DNA from: Fusobacterium sp.
Lineage (GTDB): Bacteria; Fusobacteriota; Fusobacteriia; Fusobacteriales; Fusobacteriaceae
Assembly: GCA_019416865.1 (NCBI GenBank)
Contig: DXWL01000005.1
Span: 14,081-78,080 of the forward strand
DNA length: 64,000 bases
Reading direction: 5' to 3'
Shown: positions 8,488 to 17,341 of the stretch, piece by piece
Position numbering within the stretch: position 1 is the stretch's first letter
Layout of the letters: each line of letters begins with the position of its first letter
Notes under the pieces: model-generated
What the model was told of the DNA's origin: nothing
Databases searched by the model: none
The model's input: the letters and a program-made list of their open reading frames with translations, nothing else
Program-made: the position numbers and the translations under genes

Positions 8488-9354
8488 ATGAATAAAAAAG
8501 TTATGGATTACATAATAGTATATATTGGCTGTATTATTCAGGCTTTTTCAGTGGTATGTATTTTAAAGCCAAATAATCTGATAGTAGGAGGAATAACAGG
8601 ACTTTCTCTTACTATTGGAAAAGTGGTTGGAATAAATTATACCTATCTTTATTATGGAATTTGCCTTTTAATTTTACTGGGAGCTAAAATTGTATTGGGA
8701 ATGAGAGAAGTGAAAAAGATTCTTCTTCTTTCTACTACCTATCCTGTTATTCTGATATTTATGAACCGTATACAGTTTAATTTTCTTCATGACACTCCTG
8801 ATAAAATATTAATATGTATATATTATGGTATATTTATGGGAATAGGAACAGGACTTGTGTTAAAAAAAGGATTTTCTCAAGGAAGTTCTGATACAGTAGC
8901 AAAAATTTTGCATAAAAAAATTTTTTCTTTTATGGAGATAAGTCAGGTACTTTTATGTATAGATATAACAATTCTTTTAATATCAGGTTTTGTTTTTGGA
9001 AGAACTGCAGTTCTTTATGCCATAATTATGCAGATGATATATAGTAAAACTATAAGTACAGTACTTTTTGGCTTTGGTTCCTCTCTTGTAAAAGTAGTTA
9101 TCATAAGTGGACAATCAGAAAAAATTTCAAATTTTATGAGAGATACAATCAACAGAGGTTATAGTATAGGTTATGTCTATGGAGGACATAACCATATAAA
9201 AAGAGAAAAAATAATATCTGTATGCTCACTTCGTGAAGCTATGCTTATAAAAAACTTTATAACTAAAATAGATGAAGATGCTTTTATAAATATAGTTCCT
9301 ACTATCTCAGCTTGGGGAAGAGAGGACGGACTTCAGAATTTAAAAGAAAGTTAA
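8488..9354 (+). CDS. YitT-family membrane protein (DUF161 plus DUF2179)
   Basis: A 288-residue protein with about five hydrophobic segments in the first 200 residues (N-terminal YitT/DUF161 part). A soluble C-terminal DUF2179-like domain follows (VIISGQSEKISNFMRDTINRG onward, with the hallmark region ending IDEDAFINIV). The function of this family is not established; transport or small-molecule sensing has been suggested. It starts 29 bases after the isomerase gene and is followed by a strong terminator, so it is the last gene of this operon. Confidence 0.85.
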   Translation: MNKKVMDYIIVYIGCIIQAFSVVCILKPNNLIVGGITGLSLTIGKVVGINYTYLYYGICLLILLGAKIVLGMREVKKILLLSTTYPVILIFMNRIQFNFLHDTPDKILICIYYGIFMGIGTGLVLKKGFSQGSSDTVAKILHKKIFSFMEISQVLLCIDITILLISGFVFGRTAVLYAIIMQMIYSKTISTVLFGFGSSLVKVVIISGQSEKISNFMRDTINRGYSIGYVYGGHNHIKREKIISVCSLREAMLIKNFITKIDEDAFINIVPTISAWGREDGLQNLKES

Positions 9355-9393
9355 ACTTAATAAAGCCCTTAATATCTTAAATTAAAATAAAAA

Positions 9394-9430
9394 AACTGCT
9401 GATAGATGGATTTCTGTCAGCAGTTTTTTA
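9394..9430 (+). terminator. Intrinsic terminator
   Basis: AACTGCTGATAG pairs with CTGTCAGCAGTT (12 pairs, one G-U) around a short loop, followed by TTTTTT. It closes the operon ending with the YitT gene. Confidence 0.88.
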
Positions 9431-9464
9431 TATTTTTTAAACTCTTCTTTTTTTTCTTTAACCA

Positions 9465-9473
9465 TGATATAAT
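9465..9473 (+). promoter_or_regulatory. Extended -10 promoter for the glycosyltransferase gene
   Basis: TGATATAAT (TG at 9465, TATAAT at 9468-9473) is an extended -10. The -35 position is T-rich and weak. The gene starts at 9530. Confidence 0.45.
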
Positions 9474-9529
9474 AATTACTGAAAAATAATTAGAATAGAA
9501 AGAGATAAAAATTTCTTTGGGGGGATTTT

Positions 9530-10552
9530 ATGAAAAAATTTTTAATCATAAGATATAAAAAAAGTGTTGGGGATACAATTATAGGGACAACTCTTTGTGA
9601 AGATTTAAAGAAAAAATATCCTGATTCAGAGGTACATTATTTAGTTTATGAAAATCTGACAGAGCTTTTTTTAAACCATAAATATATCGATAAAGTTCTT
9701 ACTCTTAACAGAAAAGAGGGAGCGAAAGGTTATTTCAAACTTTTGAAACAGATAAGAAAAGAGAAATATGATGCAGTAATAGACTGCCGTTCAATACCTC
9801 TTACACTTTATCTTACACTTTATCTTACATTGCTTTCTGGGGCAAAAATAAAAATAGGAAAATATAAGAAATACAGACATATTTTCTATAACTATGCAAT
9901 AAAAGGTATGGAAAATAAGATGAATCAGATAAAAAAATACCATATGATGTTAAAGCCTCTTGGAGTGGAAAGTATTACTACAGAATATAAAACATATCTT
10001 ACAGATGAAGAGAAATCTTTATGGAAGAAAAAAATGGAAGAGTGTGGAATTGATTTTTCAAAACTTGTAATTCCAATGGCAGTAAATGCAAGACAGACAT
10101 TTAAAAAATATCCAGAAGAGTATATGGAAAAAATTATAAGAACTTTAGTTGAAAAATATAAATGTCAGATTATACTTACTTATTCTCCAGCAGAAGAGGA
10201 AGACACAAAAAAGATGTACAGTAAGCTTTCTGATATAAAGGAAAATATTTTTATAAATCTTAAAACAAAAAATGTAAGAGAACTTGCGTGTGTTTTCAGT
10301 AACAGTGATCTGTTTGTTGGAAATGAAGGGGGAACAAGACACGTGGCAGAAATGGCAGGTCTTGCAAATATTGCAATAGTTTCTCCTGAAACAGATAAAA
10401 CAGAATGGCTTTCTAATGAAAATGAAAAAAATCAATGTATTGATGTAAATGATGTAAACGGAAAAGAGTATTTAGATATAAAACCTGAATACGTAATGGA
10501 AAGAATTGAAAAACAACTTAAAACATTTAATTATTTTGGTAAGAGTATATAA
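9530..10552 (+). CDS. Glycosyltransferase family 9 (heptosyltransferase-like)
   Basis: A 340-residue GT9 enzyme of the ADP-heptose:LPS heptosyltransferase family, expected to add a sugar to the lipopolysaccharide core at the cytoplasmic membrane face. The N-terminus (FLIIRYKKSVGDTIIGTTL) and the C-terminal donor-binding stretch FVGNEGGTRHVAEMAGL are typical of GT9. GGGGGGATTTT precedes the ATG. A 12-base perfect tandem duplication at 9801-9824 repeats four residues within LTLYLTLYLTLL and leaves the frame intact. It is transcribed alone, between a terminator and a repeat-derived terminator. The sugar donor and acceptor are not determinable. Confidence 0.88.
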   Translation: MKKFLIIRYKKSVGDTIIGTTLCEDLKKKYPDSEVHYLVYENLTELFLNHKYIDKVLTLNRKEGAKGYFKLLKQIRKEKYDAVIDCRSIPLTLYLTLYLTLLSGAKIKIGKYKKYRHIFYNYAIKGMENKMNQIKKYHMMLKPLGVESITTEYKTYLTDEEKSLWKKKMEECGIDFSKLVIPMAVNARQTFKKYPEEYMEKIIRTLVEKYKCQIILTYSPAEEEDTKKMYSKLSDIKENIFINLKTKNVRELACVFSNSDLFVGNEGGTRHVAEMAGLANIAIVSPETDKTEWLSNENEKNQCIDVNDVNGKEYLDIKPEYVMERIEKQLKTFNYFGKSI

Positions 10553-10555
10553 AAT

Positions 10556-10643
10556 ATAAAATTTTGATATTAAAAATAACTGTGTGATCTATGCAGCAAA
10601 ATTAGCAATATAGACAGCAGTTATTTTTTTTAGAAAATTTTAT
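10556..10643. repeat. Short palindromic repeat, reduced relative of the element at 16392
   Basis: An 88-base element bounded by a perfect 10-base inverted repeat, ATAAAATTTT (10556-10565) and AAAATTTTAT (10634-10643). Inside is a perfect 11-base stem (10572-10582 with 10618-10628) and a further TCTAT/ATAGA stem. It shares the pieces GATATTAAAAAT, TTTATGCAGC-like CTATGCAGC and GCAATATA with the 199-base element at 16392, in the same order, but lacks that element's central hairpin. Confidence 0.6.
10572..10630 (+). terminator. Terminator within the palindromic repeat
   Basis: AAAAATAACTG (10572-10582) pairs with CAGTTATTTTT (10618-10628), and the T run continues to about 10631. The loop is long (35 bases) but itself folds. 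It follows the GT9 stop by 20 bases. Confidence 0.6.
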
Positions 10644-10656
10644 TTTTATAATTTTA

Positions 10657-10665
10657 TGTTATAAT
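10657..10665 (+). promoter_or_regulatory. Extended -10 promoter for addB-addA
   Basis: TGTTATAAT (TG at 10657, TATAAT at 10660-10665) lies about 30 bases before the start of addB. No convincing -35 is visible. Confidence 0.45.
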
Positions 10666-10695
10666 GTGTTAAGAAAATAAAAAATGGGGTGTTTT

Positions 10696-13293
10696 ATGAA
10701 ATTTACATATATAAATTATGGAGATAATATTTTAAGAAAACTAAAAGCTGATGAAAAAACTATTATAGTTTTCTGTGATTATTTTTTGAAAAACCATTAT
10801 TTAAAAAACAGAGAAAAGAATATTCTTATACCTGAAGGGAAATTTTTTACTCTTGATGAATTTCAGAAAAAGATATTTGTAACAGAAAAAATGGTTTTGA
10901 CAGAGGCAAAAAGACCCCTTACTCTTTACAGAGTACTTACAAAAGAGCAGAGAGAAATTTTAAATATAGAAAACTATTATGATATTATTGATTTTGCAGA
11001 CTTGTTTTTTAAATATTACAGAGAACTTTCTCTTAATATGAAAGAAAGTGTAGAAGGACTTCAAGAGTGGCAAAAAGAATATATATCTAAATTTGATAGT
11101 TTGAAAAAAAGATATGATATTTTTCTTGAAAAAAATGATTTTATCCCAAGTGATTGGATAGAGAATATTAATAATTATAACGAGGAGTTTTTAAAAGATT
11201 ATAATAAAATAACTTTTGCAGATATTCCATATTTTACACCTTTAATGAAAGAAATATTAAAAAGATTAGATAAAATAATGGATATTGAAATTATTTTACA
11301 GCTGCCAAAAGAGGACTATAGTGAGGAAAGATTAGAGATAGAAAAAGTTTCTCTTATAAAAGATGAGATAAAATGCAGAGTATTTGAAAATTATGGAGAG
11401 ATGTCAGAGATAATAAATCTTATATATCTTTTGAAAAAAGAGGAAAAAAATATAAAGGAGATATTCTCAGCTGTTCCAGATAAAAATAGATATTCTGAAC
11501 TGTTTCCAAAATATTTTATTTCACAGAAATTAAAAGTTCTTGATGATACTAAACTTTATAAATTTATGAAAATGCAGAATACTCTTCTTCTTTCTTTAGA
11601 GCCTAAAAAAAGAAACAGTATTCCTGCAGAAACTTTTGCAGAGGTTTTGGACTGTGAGATTTTTAAAGACATCTATAGTATAGACAAAACTCTTGAGAAA
11701 AAATTTAAAACAATATTTTTAGAAGAATATAAATATATTGATGAAAAACTTTTTAAAGAGATTGCTTTAGATGATATCTCTTCTGTTTTCAGCAGAATTT
11801 ACAAAGATATATTGGAGATAAAAAAATACAGAACAGTTGATGAATTTGTAGAATATATAAAAAGAATTGGTTTTGAAAAATTCAGAGAGAAAGAATATCT
11901 TGATATTATAGAAAAATTTTATCAAGCTGTGGATAATATAAAAACTAGTGAAAAACTTTGTGGAACAGGGGGATTCAGAGAGCTTTTTAAAGAAAATATA
12001 GGAATAGATCTTTATACCCTGCTTATAAAATATATGGAAGGAATAGAAATAAGAGAGGTTGCTAAAAAAGAGGAAGACATTTTAGGGATTGTTAAAAATA
12101 TTTCAGATTCAAGAATAAAAACAGGTGGAAAATCATATTTTACTGATACAGATTCTGTTTCTCTTCCGGGAAACCTTAAAGATAATATGATTTTTACAGA
12201 AAACCAAAGAGCAGCAAATGGATTTATCACTTTTGAAGAGAAAAAGCTTATTGCAAAATATAGATTTATACAGGGAATTTTTAATTGTGGAGAATCAGTA
12301 ATATTTACAAAAAATATAGAAAATGAAGGGATTGGAAAATCTTTGTTTTTAGATGAGTTAATGATGAAATATAATATATCTTCAGAGGAAAATCCTCTTT
12401 CTAAAGATGAAATTTTTGAAATTATAAAAAACAGTTTTGATAATTTTGAAAGTATTGAGATGTCAGATATGAATAAGGATGAATTGTATTTTACTCTAAA
12501 AAAAGAAAGAGATGATTTTTCTGATAACAAACTTTTTCTTGGAACTTATGATGTAATGAATCTGAAAGAGTGTGGATACAGATTTTTTCTTGAAAGAAAT
12601 GGAGAAATTTTTCCTGATGAAAAAAATGATTATGGAACCTCAATGAGATTTTTAGGAATAATGGCTCATAGAATTTTTGACGAAGTGTCTAAAAGAGTAT
12701 ATTTTAATATAAAGAAACACAGCAGTTATGATTTAAATGAAATGGAAGTAGATGAAATTATAGAGAAAATCTTGATTGAAAATAATATGAAAATCCCTGT
12801 ATATATGGATCTTTATTTTAAAGAGGTATTGTTCCCCAAAATAAAGGCGAATCTTTTTAAGTTTTACAGAGAGATTGAGAGGGAACTTTCTGGTAAAAAA
12901 ATAGATATCTTTTGGGGAGAAAAAAGTGATTCAGACAAAATACCATTTTTTCAGGGGGATATTGATATATTTATAAAAGGAAGAGCAGATCTTGTGGTTG
13001 AAACTGCTGATGGGGCAAAATATATTATAGATTATAAAACTGGAGGAAAAAGAGCAGAACAGTTGGATATATATTCTATAATTATGTATGGAGATGAAAA
13101 TATAGCTTTAAAAAGAATCTATAATGTGATACAGGGAAATTATGAAAAAATAGATAAAACTTCTGTATCTAAAAGTGAATTGGAAGATTTTTTCAAAAAA
13201 TTTACAGAGGAAGAATATTATGAAAGAGCAGAGAAAAAAGGTGCTTGTCTAAACTGTCCTTATCTTGAAATTTGTAGAAGAGAGGTGATGTAG
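10696..13293 (+). CDS. addB: AddB-like helicase-nuclease subunit with iron-sulfur cysteines
   Basis: Second subunit of an AddAB double-strand-break end-processing enzyme, 865 residues from the ATG at 10696. GGGGTG at 10686-10691 favours this over the in-frame ATG at 10684, though its spacing is short. The C-terminal PD-(D/E)xK nuclease shows GRADLVV (D765) and IIDYKTG (D779, K781). C626, C851, C854 and C860 give the C...C-x2-C-x5-C pattern that binds an iron-sulfur cluster in AddB. The N-terminal two thirds is divergent and carries no strong Walker A. The addA gene starts two bases after its stop, so the two are coupled. Confidence 0.88.
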   Translation: MKFTYINYGDNILRKLKADEKTIIVFCDYFLKNHYLKNREKNILIPEGKFFTLDEFQKKIFVTEKMVLTEAKRPLTLYRVLTKEQREILNIENYYDIIDFADLFFKYYRELSLNMKESVEGLQEWQKEYISKFDSLKKRYDIFLEKNDFIPSDWIENINNYNEEFLKDYNKITFADIPYFTPLMKEILKRLDKIMDIEIILQLPKEDYSEERLEIEKVSLIKDEIKCRVFENYGEMSEIINLIYLLKKEEKNIKEIFSAVPDKNRYSELFPKYFISQKLKVLDDTKLYKFMKMQNTLLLSLEPKKRNSIPAETFAEVLDCEIFKDIYSIDKTLEKKFKTIFLEEYKYIDEKLFKEIALDDISSVFSRIYKDILEIKKYRTVDEFVEYIKRIGFEKFREKEYLDIIEKFYQAVDNIKTSEKLCGTGGFRELFKENIGIDLYTLLIKYMEGIEIREVAKKEEDILGIVKNISDSRIKTGGKSYFTDTDSVSLPGNLKDNMIFTENQRAANGFITFEEKKLIAKYRFIQGIFNCGESVIFTKNIENEGIGKSLFLDELMMKYNISSEENPLSKDEIFEIIKNSFDNFESIEMSDMNKDELYFTLKKERDDFSDNKLFLGTYDVMNLKECGYRFFLERNGEIFPDEKNDYGTSMRFLGIMAHRIFDEVSKRVYFNIKKHSSYDLNEMEVDEIIEKILIENNMKIPVYMDLYFKEVLFPKIKANLFKFYREIERELSGKKIDIFWGEKSDSDKIPFFQGDIDIFIKGRADLVVETADGAKYIIDYKTGGKRAEQLDIYSIIMYGDENIALKRIYNVIQGNYEKIDKTSVSKSELEDFFKKFTEEEYYERAEKKGACLNCPYLEICRREVM

Positions 13294-13295
13294 AG

Positions 13296-16200
13296 ATGGA
13301 AAGAAAAATTTTAAAAGCCAGTGCAGGAACAGGAAAAACTTACAGACTGGCACTTGAATATACTGCAGCACTTCTTAAAGGTGAAAAGATAAGAGATATT
13401 GTTATTATGACATTTACCAAAAAAGCAGCAGCAGAGATAAAAGATAGAATTATAGATTTTATGAAAGAACTTTCACAAGGAAAGGAAGAGATAGCAGAAA
13501 ATATACAAAATCTTTATCCTGAAAAATTTCCAAGTAAAAATGAGATTATAAAAAAATCTGAAAAAATATACAAAGAGATTACTTTAAACAGGGATACTCT
13601 TAAAATTTTTACAATAGATGGACTTAAAAATCTTATTTTTAAAACAGCAATAGCTCCTATGCTTAATATAAATTCTTACGATATAATTGATGACAGCGGA
13701 AATGAGGAATATTTAAAAAAATGTTTTGAGAGAATATTCAGAAATAAAAAAGATTTTGATATTTTAAAAAATTTCTTGGAAGCTAATGTTGAAAGAAGTG
13801 CAGATAAATATGTTGAAATTATAAAAAATATCGTTGATGAAAGATGGAAATCCCTTCTTATAAAAGAGGCTTATGGAAAAAATCTTGAAAGAAAAAATTA
13901 TGAGATAAAGGGAATTTTAAACCATTTGGACAGATCTCTTGAAATATTGCAGGATATTTGTGATAAAAAAGGAAAAGCTGGAGAAAATATAAAAAATTTT
14001 ATAAAGAAAGATTATTATTCCTATTTAGATAAAACAACTCAAGAGGAAAAGGAAAAATTTATCTATGATAACTGGAGTATGATTTTTGATAAGGAGATAA
14101 AAAACGGCTCAAAAACAAAAACTACAAAGGCTCTTGATCTTACAGAGGAAAATGAAGAATTGGCGGAAATTTACGAGGAGCTTCTGAAGGAACTGGCAGG
14201 AAGAATTTATAATGATACACTTATTCCTTATGAGAAAGAGATATTTTCATTTTTAGAGAGAATATATAATGTTTATGATGAGATAAAATTCAGGGAGAGA
14301 AAATTTACTCACAATGATATTACAAATTATACTCTTGAATATATAAATGATGAGAGATTAAATCTTACTGATGAAAAAGGTATCACCGATTATATGAGAG
14401 AGATACTTGAAAGCAGAGTTACCACAATATTTATTGATGAATTTCAAGATACCAGCGTTGTTCAGTGGAAAATTTTTATGAGTATGGTAAAAAGTGCTGA
14501 TAAGGTAATCTGTGTTGGTGATGAAAAACAAAGTATCTATGGTTGGCGTGGAGGAGATAAAAAACTTTTTGTAAATCTTGCAGGAATTACAGAGGGAAAA
14601 GAGGAGTATTTAGATACTTCATATAGAAGCTGTAAAAATATTGTGGAATTTACAAATGAATTTTTTGAAAAATATTCTCAATGTGCCAAGGGAGAAAATA
14701 TTCACTGGGATTTTGAAAAAGTAAAAAGCAGTAAGAAAGAGGATAAAGGTTATATTGAGATAACAGATAATAGTGATGATGAAGAGGCTGTTTTTCAGAA
14801 AACAGCAGAAATTATAAAAGGAAAATTTGGAGGAAATTATAGAGGAATTGGAATTCTTGCAAGAAATAATTCAACTCTTGATAAAATGGCAGAAACTCTT
14901 TCTGAAAATAAAATTCCATATTTTCTTGAAACAAATTTGGATATTTTTTCTCACAGAACAGCAGTTCCAGTAGTAAAATTTTTGAAATATCTTGTGTCTG
15001 ACAATATTTTTTATCTGGCAGAATTTTTAAGAGATGATATTATTTTAATAGATGATAAAAGTCTAAAAGAGCTTTTAATATACAGAGATGATTTTGAAAA
15101 ATTTGAATTTTCAAATAAAAATTTAAATAAAATTTTAAAAAATATAAAAAATATCAAAATAGAATTTGAAAATGGAAAATTAAAACTTTCGGGACTTATA
15201 GAGGAAATAATAAAAAGATTTGGAATAGTTAAAAAATATAGTGGAGAGAGTGATATCCAAAATATCTATAATTTTATAGATAGTGTAAAAAAATTTGATG
15301 ATATAAGAGAATTTTTGAAAGAGATAGAGGAAAACAGATCTTCCTCAGAATATATGCAAAGTTCAATAGAGATGAAGAATGCAGTTATTCTTATGAGTAT
15401 TCATAAATCAAAAGGACTGGAGTTTGATACAGTTTTTTATATTCATAAAGAAAATTCCTCAAGAGCAGAAACAGGTGTACAGTTTAACATCTGTATGAGT
15501 GAAGATTATAAAACAGTAAAAGATTATATGATAGTCAACAGTTCATTTGAAAAAATTCTGAAATATCTTGAAAATAGTTATGATTATGCTGAGGATAAAA
15601 AGAAAAGAAGAGAGGAAGAAGAGATAAATAATCTCTATGTTGCACTTACTCGTCCAAAAAATAATCTTTTTATAATGCTGAATAAAATGAAAAAAGAAAA
15701 ATCTTTTATGAGAGATATTATTTTTGAAAATTATCTTTCGGAAGCAGAAAAAACATGGAGCGTTGGAGAAATAGTTTTTTCAGAAAAAATTGATGATACA
15801 GTTTCAGAAAAGAGTTCAGATAAAATAAAAGATTTTGTTCTTGATTTTTCAGAGGCTGTTTATAATGAGGAAGGGATAGAAGAAAATATTAAAAATCTTC
15901 AGGAAGAAGAAAGAAAATATAGTTCTGAAAGGGAGGAGAAAAGAGAAGCCGGAACAGTTGTTCACTTCTTTTTAGAAAATTTAATCCACAATAATTTTGA
16001 AGAGAGAGAAAAAGCCTTTAAAATGACAGTTTCAAAATATGGAGCTTCTTTTGAAAAAGAAAATCTTGAAAGAATCTTAAAAGGCAGAGGAATAGAGAAA
16101 TTTTTGGAGGATAATAAAATTATTTTTTCAGAAAAATGGGATATTATATATCCTGAATATTCTATTTACTCAGAAAAAGAAAATAAACTTTTTCGTTTGG

Positions 16201-16388
16201 ATAGGGTTATGATACAAAAAGCTTCAGAAAAACAAAAAGGAAAAATTTTAGTTGTGGATTATAAAACAGGGGGATTTGAAGAAAGTCAGCTTGAAAATTA
16301 TAAATCTCTTATTGAGCAGGAACTGAAGAGAATAAATCAGCTTGAAAACTACGATATAGAGGGCGAGTATCTTCAGATTGAAATTTAA
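13296..16388 (+). CDS. addA: AddA-like UvrD-family helicase/nuclease
   Basis: Catalytic helicase-nuclease subunit of AddAB, 1030 residues. UvrD motifs in order: Walker A KASAGTGKTYRL (about 7-18), IDEFQDTS (D381, E382), VGDEKQSIYGWRGG, SYRSCKNIV, MSIHKSKGLEFD and NNLYVALTRPKN. A C-terminal nuclease follows, with AGTVVHFFLE, RLDRV (D969) and VVDYKTGG (D988, K990). The spacing to addB is two bases and GAGGTGA precedes the ATG. Having nuclease domains in both subunits separates this from RecBCD. The operon ends at the palindromic element just downstream. Confidence 0.93.
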   Translation: MERKILKASAGTGKTYRLALEYTAALLKGEKIRDIVIMTFTKKAAAEIKDRIIDFMKELSQGKEEIAENIQNLYPEKFPSKNEIIKKSEKIYKEITLNRDTLKIFTIDGLKNLIFKTAIAPMLNINSYDIIDDSGNEEYLKKCFERIFRNKKDFDILKNFLEANVERSADKYVEIIKNIVDERWKSLLIKEAYGKNLERKNYEIKGILNHLDRSLEILQDICDKKGKAGENIKNFIKKDYYSYLDKTTQEEKEKFIYDNWSMIFDKEIKNGSKTKTTKALDLTEENEELAEIYEELLKELAGRIYNDTLIPYEKEIFSFLERIYNVYDEIKFRERKFTHNDITNYTLEYINDERLNLTDEKGITDYMREILESRVTTIFIDEFQDTSVVQWKIFMSMVKSADKVICVGDEKQSIYGWRGGDKKLFVNLAGITEGKEEYLDTSYRSCKNIVEFTNEFFEKYSQCAKGENIHWDFEKVKSSKKEDKGYIEITDNSDDEEAVFQKTAEIIKGKFGGNYRGIGILARNNSTLDKMAETLSENKIPYFLETNLDIFSHRTAVPVVKFLKYLVSDNIFYLAEFLRDDIILIDDKSLKELLIYRDDFEKFEFSNKNLNKILKNIKNIKIEFENGKLKLSGLIEEIIKRFGIVKKYSGESDIQNIYNFIDSVKKFDDIREFLKEIEENRSSSEYMQSSIEMKNAVILMSIHKSKGLEFDTVFYIHKENSSRAETGVQFNICMSEDYKTVKDYMIVNSSFEKILKYLENSYDYAEDKKKRREEEEINNLYVALTRPKNNLFIMLNKMKKEKSFMRDIIFENYLSEAEKTWSVGEIVFSEKIDDTVSEKSSDKIKDFVLDFSEAVYNEEGIEENIKNLQEEERKYSSEREEKREAGTVVHFFLENLIHNNFEEREKAFKMTVSKYGASFEKENLERILKGRGIEKFLEDNKIIFSEKWDIIYPEYSIYSEKENKLFRLDRVMIQKASEKQKGKILVVDYKTGGFEESQLENYKSLIEQELKRINQLENYDIEGEYLQIEI

Positions 16389-16391
16389 AAG

Positions 16392-16590
16392 AGGGGCTGT
16401 TGCATTTCTAAAATTGTAAAAATAAAATTCTCGATATTAAAAATTGTTTCGTAATTTATGCAGCGAAACAGAATACTGAAAATTCGATGTTTGAACGAAG
16501 TGAGTTTCGAATTTTCTTTCTGTAAGCAATATAAATAGAAACTATTTTTTCTTAGAGAATTTTATCTTTTACAAATTTGCAACAGCCCCT
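16392..16590. repeat. MITE-like palindromic element, likely bidirectional terminator
   Basis: A 199-base element with perfect 13-base ends: AGGGGCTGTTGCA at 16392-16404 and its reverse complement at 16578-16590. The pairing continues inward with ATAAAATTCTC at 16422-16432 and GAGAATTTTAT at 16555-16565. Internal hairpins are GTTTCG/CGAAAC (16446-16451 with 16464-16469) and GAAAATTCGA/TCGAATTTTC (16478-16487 with 16507-16516). There is no coding capacity. It occupies the space between the convergent addA and nitroreductase genes, and T runs flank it on both strands. Relatives occur at 10556 and, as one end only, at 5906. Confidence 0.7.
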
Positions 16591-16603
16591 TTTGTATATA
16601 AAA

Positions 16604-17170
16604 TTAGAATATCAATTCATTAAGAGGAAGTTTAGGTACATACTGGTGTCTTTTTTCTTCATCTCTGTAATATTTTGTATCTCCATTTATAGCATCAACA
16701 ACAGTTGCAATTTCATCAGGTTCTCCTAATCCAATAAGAATTTCGCAGTCATAATTTTGAGGAATATTCAAAATATTATGAACAGAAATTTTATCAAAGC
16801 TTCCAAGTATACATCCTCCATACCCCATATCAACAGCAGTAAGAAGAATACTTTGACTGGCAACTCCCATATCAAAATACAGAAGAGATTTATTCACAGG
16901 GATATCGTTTGGAATACATAAAACTATGTATGCAGCAGGTGCTTCTTCTTTTTTAGGATTCCAAGGGATGCTTCCTGCCCATTTTGTAAGTGGAAATATT
17001 TTATCACATAAATCTTTTGAATCAACAAGGGCAAATCTTACAGATTGACTGTTACGAGCACTGGCAGATACTCTGGCATTTTCAATCATTTTTAAAAGGT
17101 CATTTTTTGTTAATGTTTTGTCAGTAAATGTTCTGTAAGATCTGTTTTTCAAAAAAATATTTTTTTCCAT
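16604..17170 (-). CDS. Nitroreductase family protein
   Basis: An FMN-dependent NAD(P)H oxidoreductase-family protein of 188 residues, the only gene clearly on the minus strand. The family start NRSYRTFTDKTLTKNDLLKMI and the flavin-contact region ARNSQSVRFALV (about 36-48) are present, as is the central MGYGGCILGSF. Read on its own strand, AAGGAGG precedes the ATG at 17170. The natural substrate is unknown; members reduce quinones, flavins or nitro compounds. It converges on addA across the palindromic element and diverges from the S4-domain gene at 17342. Confidence 0.9.
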   Translation of the reverse strand: MEKNIFLKNRSYRTFTDKTLTKNDLLKMIENARVSASARNSQSVRFALVDSKDLCDKIFPLTKWAGSIPWNPKKEEAPAAYIVLCIPNDIPVNKSLLYFDMGVASQSILLTAVDMGYGGCILGSFDKISVHNILNIPQNYDCEILIGLGEPDEIATVVDAINGDTKYYRDEEKRHQYVPKLPLNELIF

Positions 17171-17277
17171 TTAATAAAAACCTCCTTGCAAATTTAAAAA
17201 ATAAAAGTAAGTTAAGAATATCAAATGTTACCCTTTTAAAATTCTACCATGTTTATAGAAAAAAAGTAAGGAATATT

Positions 17278-17306
17278 TTGTAGTTTTAATTAAAATAAAT
17301 TATACT
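17278..17306 (+). promoter_or_regulatory. Candidate promoter for the S4-domain gene
   Basis: TTGTAG at 17278-17283 and TATACT at 17301-17306 are 17 bases apart; the gene starts at 17342. The -35 match is modest. Confidence 0.35.
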
Positions 17307-17341
17307 TTAAATGAGAATAAATTAAAACAGACAGGAGAAAA

